A stretch of 64,000 nt of DNA from Bacteroidota bacterium. Lineage in GTDB: Bacteria; Bacteroidota; Bacteroidia; Flavobacteriales_D; Crocinitomicaceae. Below, piece by piece: positions 25,708-34,216 of this stretch (its first letter is position 1; the number at the start of each line of letters is the position of its first letter). The position numbers were made by a program, and so were the translations under genes. The notes beneath the pieces were generated by a model, which saw only the letters and a program-made list of their open reading frames with translations, had not been told where the DNA came from and made no database searches. The stretch covers positions 119,763-183,762 of the forward strand of contig JACPUU010000017.1 of NCBI GenBank assembly GCA_016192075.1. Reading direction: 5' to 3'.

Positions 25708-28158
25708 TTATGGTTTCCGGCTGAATTTTTGTCTCAGGGTCCAGTAATCAATGTAATAAAGTAGTTTGAGTGAGATGCTGTTAGTGGCAGGAATGGTGCT
25801 CAGATCCTGTATGTTTTGGAAATAGTTTTTCTGTGTCTCTTCAGAGAATGAAAAAATCGAATTTTTCCAAACCAGGCTCAGTTCACTACCCGGCGCAAAT
25901 ACCCAACGGTAGGCCATATCAATGGTAAAAGCATTGAAACTGTTGTTGTGAAGTGATACGCTGTCAGCTGTCATGCCGGTGTAGGTTGTTGGTTGAAATT
26001 TTCCGTCCGCATCAAGCCGGTAAAAAGCATCATAGTCTGCTTTTGACCAGTAATGCCTCAGGCGAAAAGTAATGCCCATTTTGTTATTAAAAATATACGA
26101 TGCTTCAATGGTGTTTTCAGTAGTGAACCGGTCACGAATGGCAAAAACCGGATCTTCCCCATCAAATGGAATGTCAAAGTTATTGGTCACTGCAGCGCCT
26201 TCTTCATTTTGTGCATAATTAATGTAGTTGGTAAATACCATAAAAAACTTATCACTGAACCGAAAACGGGGACTGACAGTCATATTATACAAATACCTTC
26301 CGATGTCATCAAATCTGAAAAATGCCGCATCTACATCCAATGAAAAAGGTTTGCTGTAGTTAGATGATATAAAGCCCCCGATCCGGATATTTCTTGGATA
26401 TTCATACGCCCGTCCCGCAACGCGCGGCTCAAAATAATCATAGGTAATAACCGGTTCAATTTGTGACCACATACCAGCCGTCATAAAATTTTTGAACGTT
26501 CCGCCGCATTCTGCTACAATTACAAAATTGGCAAAAGCTTCCGGAATTCGGTTGCGTGAATAATTTACAGAAAGTGATGACCAGAAACGGTATAATTTCC
26601 AGAAAGGTTCATAGATATTGTAGCCCAGGTAGCCATTCAGGTTGCGCTGATTGGTGAGAAAAAAATATCCAAGGTCATTGGGATTATAATTTCTGCTGCT
26701 TTCGTCATACTGCAGATTCCATAAAAACTGCCCGGTTGATTTTTCAATTCCAAAAATGGCGAAATGTCCCAGGTCAGCAGAATCTTTAAAATAAAGCTGA
26801 GACTGGTTAAACTGCCCGTATGCCTGGTATTTCTGTTCTTTGGTAAAAAGCTTAAATGCGCCGGATGTTACGTTGGCATCATAGGTATGCCCGTTGCGCA
26901 GAACAGAAGTGTTGACCAGTGTAATGCTGGAATTGTTTTTCAGATTCTGATCAAAAACCAATACGTTGTAATTGGTCATTGGATTGGTCAGGTAACGACG
27001 TGTTTCACCGGTAACGCTGTCACGCACGGTGGCATACGTGTTACCCGTAACAGCATTAAAAAATCCGATTCCCAGCCCGCGGTTTGTCCGGCCTGATAAT
27101 TTTGTTGCATTCAATAACCGGTTTGCAGATGGGTTTGATGTTACCTCTTCGGTTGAATCCAGGTCTGAATAGACGTCATACAAATACATGGGTTCACCAC
27201 CAATGCGGCGTGAATAAAAAAGATCACCCTTATTAAACAATTCAGTGCCTTCTGTAAAAAACTGCCTGCGTTCATTGTACCGTACTTCAAACGGTGAAAG
27301 ATTCAAAACCTGGTTGTCAAACTGTACCTGTCCGAAATCAGGAATCAGTGTCATGTCAAGGGTAAAAGATTCATTCAAACCGTATTTAACATCCATGCCT
27401 CCGTTGGCCGTGTACGAGGTGTTTCCGGTTTCTCCGTTATTTTGAATGTAGCCTGATATGTATGGATAGAAACTCAGGCGAACCGGCGAATCAACCTCTT
27501 TAATACCATGCAGTTGTCCAAGTTGTGAAATGAGATTAATGCCTTGCGGATCGTAAAAATTCCAATACGATTCTTCACGATTGCGCCTGATATTTCTTGA
27601 GAAATTAATGCCCCACAGTTGTTCACTTTCTTTTGGAAAACGCAGCGCTGAAAACGGAATTTTTAGCTCGGCAATCCACCGGTCATCGTGAACGCTGATT
27701 GAACTTTGCCAGACAGCATTCCAGTTGCCATCAATACCATCTACTTTGTGTAACTCATCAACCTGTACACCCGCACTGGTCACAATAAATGAAAAGCCAA
27801 TTGTTCCGGCATTGTATGAATCAAACACCACTCCAAACCAATCTGCATTGCCTACATCATCGCGCTGCGACAGGGTACGTGTCATACTGTCTTTTGAATC
27901 AAAGAGTGTTGCACCAATATAAATAGCCTGATCGTCATAGACCATTCGAACCTCTGTGCGGCGCGTTGAAGGTGCACCGGCAACGGGTGAGTTTTGAATA
28001 AAATCGGTTGCAATTTCGGCCTGCTGCCAGCATTGTTCGCTCAGCACACCATCAATGCTTATTTTCTCAGCGGTGCGGTCTGAATAAATAGATTTACGGT
28101 CCTCACCAAAAACAGGATGCAGCAAAATAAACAGACCTATAGTAACAAGCGCACGCAT
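25708..28158 (-). CDS. DUF5916 domain-containing outer-membrane protein with CBM9-like N-terminus
   Basis: The ATG at 28156-28158 gives a signal peptide (M-R-A-L-V-T-I-G-L-F, cleaved near FGED); the open frame extends 14 codons further to a TTG. Residues of about 25-215 match a carbohydrate-binding CBM9-like domain (I-S-I-D-G-V-L-S-E-Q-C-W and V-R-M-V-Y-D-D-Q-A-I-Y-I-G). Residues of about 225-816 match DUF5916, predicted to be a large beta-barrel with alternating aromatic strands. Family members are widespread in Bacteroidota with no assigned role; ligand binding at the surface is inferred. Confidence 0.85.
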   Translation of the reverse strand: MRALVTIGLFILLHPVFGEDRKSIYSDRTAEKISIDGVLSEQCWQQAEIATDFIQNSPVAGAPSTRRTEVRMVYDDQAIYIGATLFDSKDSMTRTLSQRDDVGNADWFGVVFDSYNAGTIGFSFIVTSAGVQVDELHKVDGIDGNWNAVWQSSISVHDDRWIAELKIPFSALRFPKESEQLWGINFSRNIRRNREESYWNFYDPQGINLISQLGQLHGIKEVDSPVRLSFYPYISGYIQNNGETGNTSYTANGGMDVKYGLNESFTLDMTLIPDFGQVQFDNQVLNLSPFEVRYNERRQFFTEGTELFNKGDLFYSRRIGGEPMYLYDVYSDLDSTEEVTSNPSANRLLNATKLSGRTNRGLGIGFFNAVTGNTYATVRDSVTGETRRYLTNPMTNYNVLVFDQNLKNNSSITLVNTSVLRNGHTYDANVTSGAFKLFTKEQKYQAYGQFNQSQLYFKDSADLGHFAIFGIEKSTGQFLWNLQYDESSRNYNPNDLGYFFLTNQRNLNGYLGYNIYEPFWKLYRFWSSLSVNYSRNRIPEAFANFVIVAECGGTFKNFMTAGMWSQIEPVITYDYFEPRVAGRAYEYPRNIRIGGFISSNYSKPFSLDVDAAFFRFDDIGRYLYNMTVSPRFRFSDKFFMVFTNYINYAQNEEGAAVTNNFDIPFDGEDPVFAIRDRFTTENTIEASYIFNNKMGITFRLRHYWSKADYDAFYRLDADGKFQPTTYTGMTADSVSLHNNSFNAFTIDMAYRWVFAPGSELSLVWKNSIFSFSEETQKNYFQNIQDLSTIPATNSISLKLLYYIDYWTLRQKFSRKP

Positions 28159-28269
28159 GTCAGCCAAAGATGACAAAAGCAGTTGGATTAACAAAGCCAA
28201 AAAAGGTTAAGAGGCGCTGTTAACGTACAAAGTCAGAAGTGGGAGGTATGAACAACTTAACGCGTGTTC

Positions 28270-29460
28270 CTATTTTTTCTCCCCGGTAAAAGCAGAAAAG
28301 CCGGTAATGTCCATGCCGGTAATCAACAGGTGAATGTCATGCGTTCCTTCATAGGTCACCACAGATTCAAGGTTGGCCATGTGACGCATTACCGAAAACT
28401 CGTTGGTAATACCCATTGCTCCAAGAATCTGGCGGGCCTCACGTGCAATGCGCAATGCAATTTCCACGTTGTTTCGTTTGGCCATTGAAATTTGGGCTGA
28501 TGTTGCTCTTCCCTCATTTCTGAGCTGCCCCAGGCGGAATGTCAAAAACTGCGCCTTGGTAATTTCAGTAATCATTTCAGCCAGTTTTTTTTGTGTCAGC
28601 TGAAAAGATGCAATGGGCTGACCAAACTGAATACGTTCTTTTGAATAGCGCAGTGCCTGATCATAACAATCCATGGCTGCACCAAGTGCTCCCCAGGCAA
28701 TTCCAAAACGGGCTGAATCAAGGCAGCCAAGTGGTGCTCCAAGACCCGATTTATTAGGTAGAATATTGGCTTTAGGTACTTTTACATTATCAAAAAGCAG
28801 TTCGCCGGTAATAGATGCGCGAAGCGACAATTTTCCATGCATTTCAGGGGCCGAAAAACCTTCCATGCCTTTTTCAACAATCAACCCGTGAATGCGGCCT
28901 GATTCATCTTTTGCCCAAACGACAGCAACATCTGAAAGCGGGGCATTTGAAATCCACATTTTGGCTCCGTTCAAAATTACATGATCGCCGGCATCTTTAA
29001 AATTGGTGAGCATGCCTCCCGGGTTTGAACCATGGTCTGGTTCAGTTAAACCAAAGCAACCTAAAAATTCACCGGATGCTAATTTGGGCAGGTATTTTCT
29101 GCGCTGCTCTTCATTGCCATATTTATAAATGGGGTACATCACCAGTGATGACTGAACAGATGAGGTTGAACGCAAACCTGAGTCACACCGCTCCAGCTCC
29201 TGCATAATTAAACCGTAAGCGATCTGGTCTAATCCCGGGCCACCGTATTCAGTTGGAATGTAGGGACCAAAAGCACCTATTTCTCCCAGGCCTTTAACGA
29301 GGTGTTTTGGAAATACTGCACGTTCATAATGATCTTCAATTATTGGAGATACATTTTGTTTAACCCAGGCACGAACTGAATCTCTGACCAGTTTATGCTC
29401 TTCTGTTAACAAATCATCCATGTTATAATAGTCCGGATGTGTGTATAAATCTGTTGCCAT
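28270..29460 (-). CDS. gcdH: acyl-CoA dehydrogenase, probably glutaryl-CoA dehydrogenase
   Basis: This FAD enzyme of 396 residues oxidises and decarboxylates glutaryl-CoA to crotonyl-CoA in lysine and tryptophan breakdown. Visible features are G-C-F-G-L-T-E-P-D-H-G-S-N-P-G near 135, the W-I-S-N-A-P near 172, and the R-x-Q-F-G-x-P-I-A-x-F-Q-L block near 281. The catalytic base is Glu371 in V-T-Y-E-G-T-H-D-I-H. The Y-E-G-T and P-D-H-G-S forms favour the glutaryl-CoA branch over short-chain dehydrogenases. It is monocistronic. Confidence 0.88.
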   Translation of the reverse strand: MATDLYTHPDYYNMDDLLTEEHKLVRDSVRAWVKQNVSPIIEDHYERAVFPKHLVKGLGEIGAFGPYIPTEYGGPGLDQIAYGLIMQELERCDSGLRSTSSVQSSLVMYPIYKYGNEEQRRKYLPKLASGEFLGCFGLTEPDHGSNPGGMLTNFKDAGDHVILNGAKMWISNAPLSDVAVVWAKDESGRIHGLIVEKGMEGFSAPEMHGKLSLRASITGELLFDNVKVPKANILPNKSGLGAPLGCLDSARFGIAWGALGAAMDCYDQALRYSKERIQFGQPIASFQLTQKKLAEMITEITKAQFLTFRLGQLRNEGRATSAQISMAKRNNVEIALRIAREARQILGAMGITNEFSVMRHMANLESVVTYEGTHDIHLLITGMDITGFSAFTGEKK

Positions 29461-29579
29461 GTGTGATGCTTTTTATTTGCGGCACAAATGTAGGGATTTT
29501 AACATGAAATTTCCGGACGTGTTAGAATTATTGGGCGCTATTGGCCGTTGATAGCAATTTAGCCCTAATTTTGAGCCGG

Positions 29580-30257
29580 ATGAAATTTCTGGACTATTTT
29601 CAAACCACAAATCAACTGGGGCATGAGCAAATGGTGAATGTCCATTTTCCATGGATTTTCTGGATTCTGATGGCATTTAACCTGGTTGCCCTGGCCTATG
29701 TGCGTACTGCGCATCCGGGGTATATTACCGTGTTGTTCAGAACGGGAATCTACAACCGCCAACTCTATCAGAATGTGCAGGAAGATTTGCGCCTGAACAG
29801 CGCCGGATCGGTTTTGCTCACCATGGGTTATTTTAATTGTTTTGCGCTTATTGTTTCGGCTATAATTCCTGGCGCTCCCGCTTCCTTTACCTGGATCATG
29901 GTATTTGTAATTGCTGGTGTTATGGTATTGAAGTTTTTGGTTATCCGCCTGTTGGGCAGTATTACCGAAACAAGAGAGGGGTTAACTGAACATTGGATCA
30001 ATCATTTGATTTATTTTCAGATCATTACGCTGATTCTGACCCCCGCACTTTGTTTTACCCAGTTCTTAGCTCAATCGGTTAAGGAAGAGCTGATACTGGC
30101 AATGGTAATATTTATTGGAATACTGATCTTTATACGTGAAATTCAGAGTTTTATACGTGCAATTCGCCAACGCATACCTGTAGTTTATATAATTTTGTAT
30201 CTTTGCACCCTCGAATTAATACCTTTGGTTGTTTTAATTCGAGTTTTAGTCAGATAA
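29580..30257 (+). CDS. DUF4271 domain-containing membrane protein
   Basis: From the ATG at 29580 the product has about 225 residues with six or so membrane helices. The N-terminal half shows R-T-G-I-Y-N-R-Q-L-Y-Q-N, typical of DUF4271. The open frame continues 13 codons upstream to a TTG. This family is regularly found directly before hemD in Bacteroidota, as here. Its 3' end carries the candidate hemD promoter. The function is unknown. Confidence 0.85.
   Translation: MKFLDYFQTTNQLGHEQMVNVHFPWIFWILMAFNLVALAYVRTAHPGYITVLFRTGIYNRQLYQNVQEDLRLNSAGSVLLTMGYFNCFALIVSAIIPGAPASFTWIMVFVIAGVMVLKFLVIRLLGSITETREGLTEHWINHLIYFQIITLILTPALCFTQFLAQSVKEELILAMVIFIGILIFIREIQSFIRAIRQRIPVVYIILYLCTLELIPLVVLIRVLVR
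30198..30205 (+). promoter_or_regulatory. candidate -7 element for hemD
   Basis: TATCTTTG fits TAnnTTTG and lies within the last codons of the DUF4271 gene, 85 bp before the hemD start. No clear -33 TTTG lies at the ideal 19-nt distance. Confidence 0.4.
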
Positions 30258-30289
30258 AAAGAGGAATTAAACTAACTACGAGGGGTTCT

Positions 30290-31036
30290 ATGAGTGTTAA
30301 GACTATCCTGGTTTCTCAACCAAAACCCGAAACTGAAAAATCACCATACTTTGACCTTGCTGAAAAATACAAACTCAAGATAGATTTCAGACCGTTTATT
30401 CAGGTTGAAGGAGTTAATGCACGCGATTTCAGAGAACAAAAAGTGGATCTGACCAGATTTACCGGTGTCATTTTTACCAGTAAAACAGGTGTTGACCACT
30501 ATTTCAGAATTGCAGAAGAAACCCGTTTCAAGGTTCCTGAAACCATGAAATATTTTTGCCTGTCTGAGGCAATAGCCTTTTATCTTCAGAAATATGTGGT
30601 ATACCGCAAGCGCAAAATTTTCTATGGTAAATCAACCATTGGTGAACTGGCAGAAATTTTGAAGAAGCACAAGAATGAAACATTTTTGTTGCCATGTTCT
30701 GATATTTTAAGGCAGGATATTCCAAATACGCTGAATGCGGCTGCAATACCATTTACCAAAGTCATATTGTACAGAACGGTAGCAGCTGATCTTTCTGATT
30801 TGTCTGATGTGAAATACGATTTGCTGGTTTTCTTCAGCCCTTCGGGAATTGAATCCTTGTTCAAAAATTTTCCCAAATTCAAACAAAACACAACCCGTAT
30901 TGCAGCCTTTGGTCCAACCACGGCCAATGCTGTTTTGAAACATAATCTGCGCCTTGACATTCACGCTCCGCAGCCAGCGGCACCAAGCATGACCATGGCT
31001 ATTGAGCAGTTCATAAAAAACGACGGAAAAAAATAA
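30290..31036 (+). CDS. hemD: uroporphyrinogen-III synthase
   Basis: HemD closes hydroxymethylbilane to uroporphyrinogen III in heme synthesis. The 248-residue product from the ATG at 30290 shows the family pattern: V-S-Q-P-K-P near the start, F-T-S-K-T-G-V near residue 63, Y-G-K-S-T-I-G-E-L near 112, L-L-P-C-S-D near 130, L-L-V-F-F-S-P-S-G-I-E-S near 180, and A-A-F-G-P-T-T-A-N-A near the end. The sequence family is very divergent, but the S-P-S-G and G-P-T-T-A motifs are good markers. The open frame runs 29 codons upstream but overlaps DUF4271 and lacks homologous character. Confidence 0.85.
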   Translation: MSVKTILVSQPKPETEKSPYFDLAEKYKLKIDFRPFIQVEGVNARDFREQKVDLTRFTGVIFTSKTGVDHYFRIAEETRFKVPETMKYFCLSEAIAFYLQKYVVYRKRKIFYGKSTIGELAEILKKHKNETFLLPCSDILRQDIPNTLNAAAIPFTKVILYRTVAADLSDLSDVKYDLLVFFSPSGIESLFKNFPKFKQNTTRIAAFGPTTANAVLKHNLRLDIHAPQPAAPSMTMAIEQFIKNDGKK

Positions 31037-31058
31037 GGATCTGAAAAGATTCAGAGAT

Positions 31059-31090
31059 AAAACCCGGCTGATTCATCAGCCGGGTTTTTT
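31059..31090. terminator. bidirectional terminator between hemD and the CotH gene
   Basis: AACCCGGCTG (31061-31070) pairs with CAGCCGGGTT (31077-31086), giving a 10-bp GC-rich stem with a 6-nt loop. It is flanked by A on the left and T on the right, so it works on both strands. It overlaps the stop codon of the convergent CotH-type gene. Confidence 0.85.
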
Positions 31091-34000
31091 ACTTTTCAAA
31101 GCGGGCATACATGGCGTCAATGTCAAAGACGGTGTAACCAAATAAGTTCAATTTGTTAAATGACAATAACGCACCGCGCTCAATCAATGTCGGTTTGTCT
31201 ATGTTGCTGTACGTTGCATTTTCAAGCGTCATTCGGGAGTATGGATATTCTGGTTTTTTACGGTAAAGTGCCGCACCCACTTCGCAGTTTACAGCGTTCA
31301 CTGTTGTTACTGTAAGTATTGATCCGTCTTTGGAAGCCAGCGCTGTCAGTGCACCGTCAATGTCAACATCACTTACCGTGAGTGTCGATTTTTCACCCGA
31401 TGAAATTCCCTTGTCTCCTGAATTTCGAATGGTAATGTCACGTATGTCAACAACCGACCCTGAAAAATCAATGCAGTCATTCCCGGTATTTTCAAAACGT
31501 GATTCGCTTAATATACCGGTACAGAAATCAGCATCAAACGCGTCACCGTGTGTATTATGAATGTTCAGTTGCGTAATGTTAAAATGACCGCGGATAATGT
31601 TGAGCGCATCTTCACAGGTATTGCCTGAAATTTCAGTATGTGTGATTGAGACATTGCCTTCATAAATGGTTACTGCCCCGGTCAGGTTCCAGCCATCTTG
31701 ATTCAGGCTGCTGAGGTTAGAAAACTGCGCATGACTGATATGCGTTTCTGCAGCTCCCAGAATGATAAATCCCTGCGCTGAAGTATCTGATGAGGTAATA
31801 ACAACGGGTGCATTATCACTGCCCTCAATGAAGGTAGAATTGTTGGTAATAATGCCGGCCCCGTTAACCAGATCAATGGTTGTACCAGCCTCAATTCGCA
31901 CAATGTATTTTGCCGGAATCAGCACAAGTTCTCGCACCACATAATTTCCTTTTTTGATGAGCAGTGTATCACCGGTAATTTGGTATAACGGAGATTGTAC
32001 CCTGAATTTTTTCTCCAGTTCAATGCGTGGATGACTGAGATCAGGTTTGGGCCAGCTGAATACTTTTTTGGTATGAACTGCACCCGGTATATTGGCAACC
32101 GTAAAATGAATTTTCGCCGGTTTTACGGGCAGTGTCAGTTCAGCGTAAGCTGCTGGTTTAAGCCCGTCGTAGCGTGCCAGAAAAACCGGTTTGTCAAGTA
32201 AAAAAACAGAATCTTCACCCGCTTTGGTGCTATATCCTACAACCGTCAAATCAGCCAGGTGAAAGTTTTCAAGCTGCAGTTTAAAATGGGTTGAATCTAT
32301 TTCAGTCCGGTAAGCGTTAACTGAAATTTCTTTTTGTAGAAAAGGTGTGTTCAGTGGTTTATAATTGGGTTGAATCAGTTTGGGTTCTGGCTGGGTTTCA
32401 AGCCTTGTCATGAATTCATCCCATGCAGAATCCAGCTGGGCTGACTGCCCGCGGTTAAAGGCAGCACGCTCATAATAAAAATCACGGTCCAGTTTGTAAT
32501 TCGGAAACTCAACGGCCATGAGTTTTTCCCGTTCGGTTATTTCAGAATCGAGCAGTTGAAAAACACTGTCCAGGTATGCTTCTGAACTATAGAGATTAAA
32601 ATAGCGGGTATAATAGTTTCTGAAATCAGGGTTGGCAAAAAGGTAAAAATCAATGGCTGATTCGTCTTCACCCGGTTGTTTTACATAATCAAATTTTTGC
32701 CGGGCAAAGGGAGGGTTAAAGGGTGGTATTGCCGGTATCATATCAAAGCCAATAATTTCCAGTTTTGTGGTTACCGGGTTGTAATAGAATCTGCGGTTAT
32801 GCCATGCCAGGGAGTGGTGAATATTGCCTAAATCCATTAATGCATAATACTTGGCAAGTGGTTCCAGTTCAAAAATCTGTTCCGGATTTTTAGTGCGGTT
32901 CTTGAACAGATAAAGCAACGTAGCGGCATTGTTGAATTGTTGAGAAAGTACCGGTGATTTTTCAGTGCGTCCTTCTTTAAAACAGGTAATCATGGCTGAC
33001 TCAAAATAAGGATAACTGCCGCCAATGCTGTCTTTTTTCCCCGATGCCAGCAGCGCCCAAAAACCGGTTTCATCTATTTTAATAATGGGTCCTTCACGCC
33101 GGTTCCGGCTTTCAGGCAGTTGTTTGTCAAAATGTTCTTCAAGGGCATAAATTCCATTATTTACGCCGTTGATTTCAACCGGCAGAAAATCATAGGTGGT
33201 AGACAACAATCCTTCCAGATCACAAAGTTTATGCATAAACCATTCATGCATGTAATTACGTGTTTGCGGATGCTGAATTGAAAATGTGGTGAGCCCCCGG
33301 TATGCCTGATCTGTTTTAATGCGGTACGATGTTTTTCCATTTTCCAGGTGATCGGTCCAATCTCCCTTCAGCCTTATTTCAACCGGTATACTATCAAATT
33401 CACGCACAATGTAACCCGGCACATATTCTTTAAGATCACTGCTGATAATATCCTGCTCCAGCGCTTTTGCCTTGTAGGCTGACAGGGTTTGCATGGCTGA
33501 ATCGGGTATATACAGGTGCATGGCATTTTCAGAAAGGCTGTCAGGCAATGCAGGCCGTTGGGCATAACGGTTAATCTCAAAATTGTCAAAATAACGGGTT
33601 TCACTGCCTGCAAAAAGAAAAATAGTCAGTGTGTCAACCGGAGATTCAATACCAAAGCTCATAAAATAGTGGCTCCAGCCGGCAGAATCTTGCGTTTTGT
33701 TAACAGCAGTTGTATTCAGGGTATAGTTTGAACGGCCTGATGTACCGGCTATAATAGTTCCTTTACCAACCGGGTTTTTAATCCATACGCTGGTTTCAAA
33801 AAACTCACCCTCACTTATTTGCGTAAATGTAAGGGTCATTCCGTATGGATTTAGAGAGTCCAGTTTACAGGCAAACCGGCCTTCAAATACAGAATCGGTT
33901 ACCTGGAGACCGCCTGCTGAAAAACGGCCAAACCCATCCTCATAAAACGAGTTAGCCCCTTCTTGTTTAAAATTTTCAGCGCCGCAGAAATAATGATTTT

Positions 34001-34103
34001 TACCGGTTGATGGTGCCGGCGTATCGTTACCACAACCTGCAAGTGTGATGATTACTCCCAGGCAGGCAACAGGTGCGTAGACAAAATCAAATAATTGGCG
34101 CAT
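31089..34103 (-). CDS. CotH kinase-family lipoprotein with C-terminal parallel beta-helix
   Basis: A lipobox (I-I-T-L-A-G-C) near residue 20 marks a lipoprotein; the start at 34101-34103 is preferred over a TTG three codons earlier. Residues of about 35-190 resemble a carbohydrate-binding or jelly-roll domain. Residues of about 195-560 match the CotH protein-kinase-like family: R-L-K-G-D-W, S-Y-R-I-K near 254, the E-I-N-G-V-N-N-G-I-Y-A-L-E-E-H-F-D-K block near 313-330, and F-D-M-I-P near 450. Residues of about 740-985 form a right-handed beta-helix with G-N-x-C-x-D-x-I type coils. CotH proteins phosphorylate extracellular proteins in spores; here the substrate is unknown. Confidence 0.85.
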   Translation of the reverse strand: MRQLFDFVYAPVACLGVIITLAGCGNDTPAPSTGKNHYFCGAENFKQEGANSFYEDGFGRFSAGGLQVTDSVFEGRFACKLDSLNPYGMTLTFTQISEGEFFETSVWIKNPVGKGTIIAGTSGRSNYTLNTTAVNKTQDSAGWSHYFMSFGIESPVDTLTIFLFAGSETRYFDNFEINRYAQRPALPDSLSENAMHLYIPDSAMQTLSAYKAKALEQDIISSDLKEYVPGYIVREFDSIPVEIRLKGDWTDHLENGKTSYRIKTDQAYRGLTTFSIQHPQTRNYMHEWFMHKLCDLEGLLSTTYDFLPVEINGVNNGIYALEEHFDKQLPESRNRREGPIIKIDETGFWALLASGKKDSIGGSYPYFESAMITCFKEGRTEKSPVLSQQFNNAATLLYLFKNRTKNPEQIFELEPLAKYYALMDLGNIHHSLAWHNRRFYYNPVTTKLEIIGFDMIPAIPPFNPPFARQKFDYVKQPGEDESAIDFYLFANPDFRNYYTRYFNLYSSEAYLDSVFQLLDSEITEREKLMAVEFPNYKLDRDFYYERAAFNRGQSAQLDSAWDEFMTRLETQPEPKLIQPNYKPLNTPFLQKEISVNAYRTEIDSTHFKLQLENFHLADLTVVGYSTKAGEDSVFLLDKPVFLARYDGLKPAAYAELTLPVKPAKIHFTVANIPGAVHTKKVFSWPKPDLSHPRIELEKKFRVQSPLYQITGDTLLIKKGNYVVRELVLIPAKYIVRIEAGTTIDLVNGAGIITNNSTFIEGSDNAPVVITSSDTSAQGFIILGAAETHISHAQFSNLSSLNQDGWNLTGAVTIYEGNVSITHTEISGNTCEDALNIIRGHFNITQLNIHNTHGDAFDADFCTGILSESRFENTGNDCIDFSGSVVDIRDITIRNSGDKGISSGEKSTLTVSDVDIDGALTALASKDGSILTVTTVNAVNCEVGAALYRKKPEYPYSRMTLENATYSNIDKPTLIERGALLSFNKLNLFGYTVFDIDAMYARFEK

Positions 34104-34216
34104 AGCCGTCAAAATTAGTCAAAGAATCATTAAATAATAAGTTCTCGTCTAATTGTAGTTCACTAAAACTGAGCGTCTCTAATATTTTCCTAAATTTACA
34201 CCGTTCAAATCCACCA

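Noticed and set aside
30203..30289. Upstream start for hemD
   Set aside because: The extra 29 residues overlap DUF4271 and do not match the start of the family.
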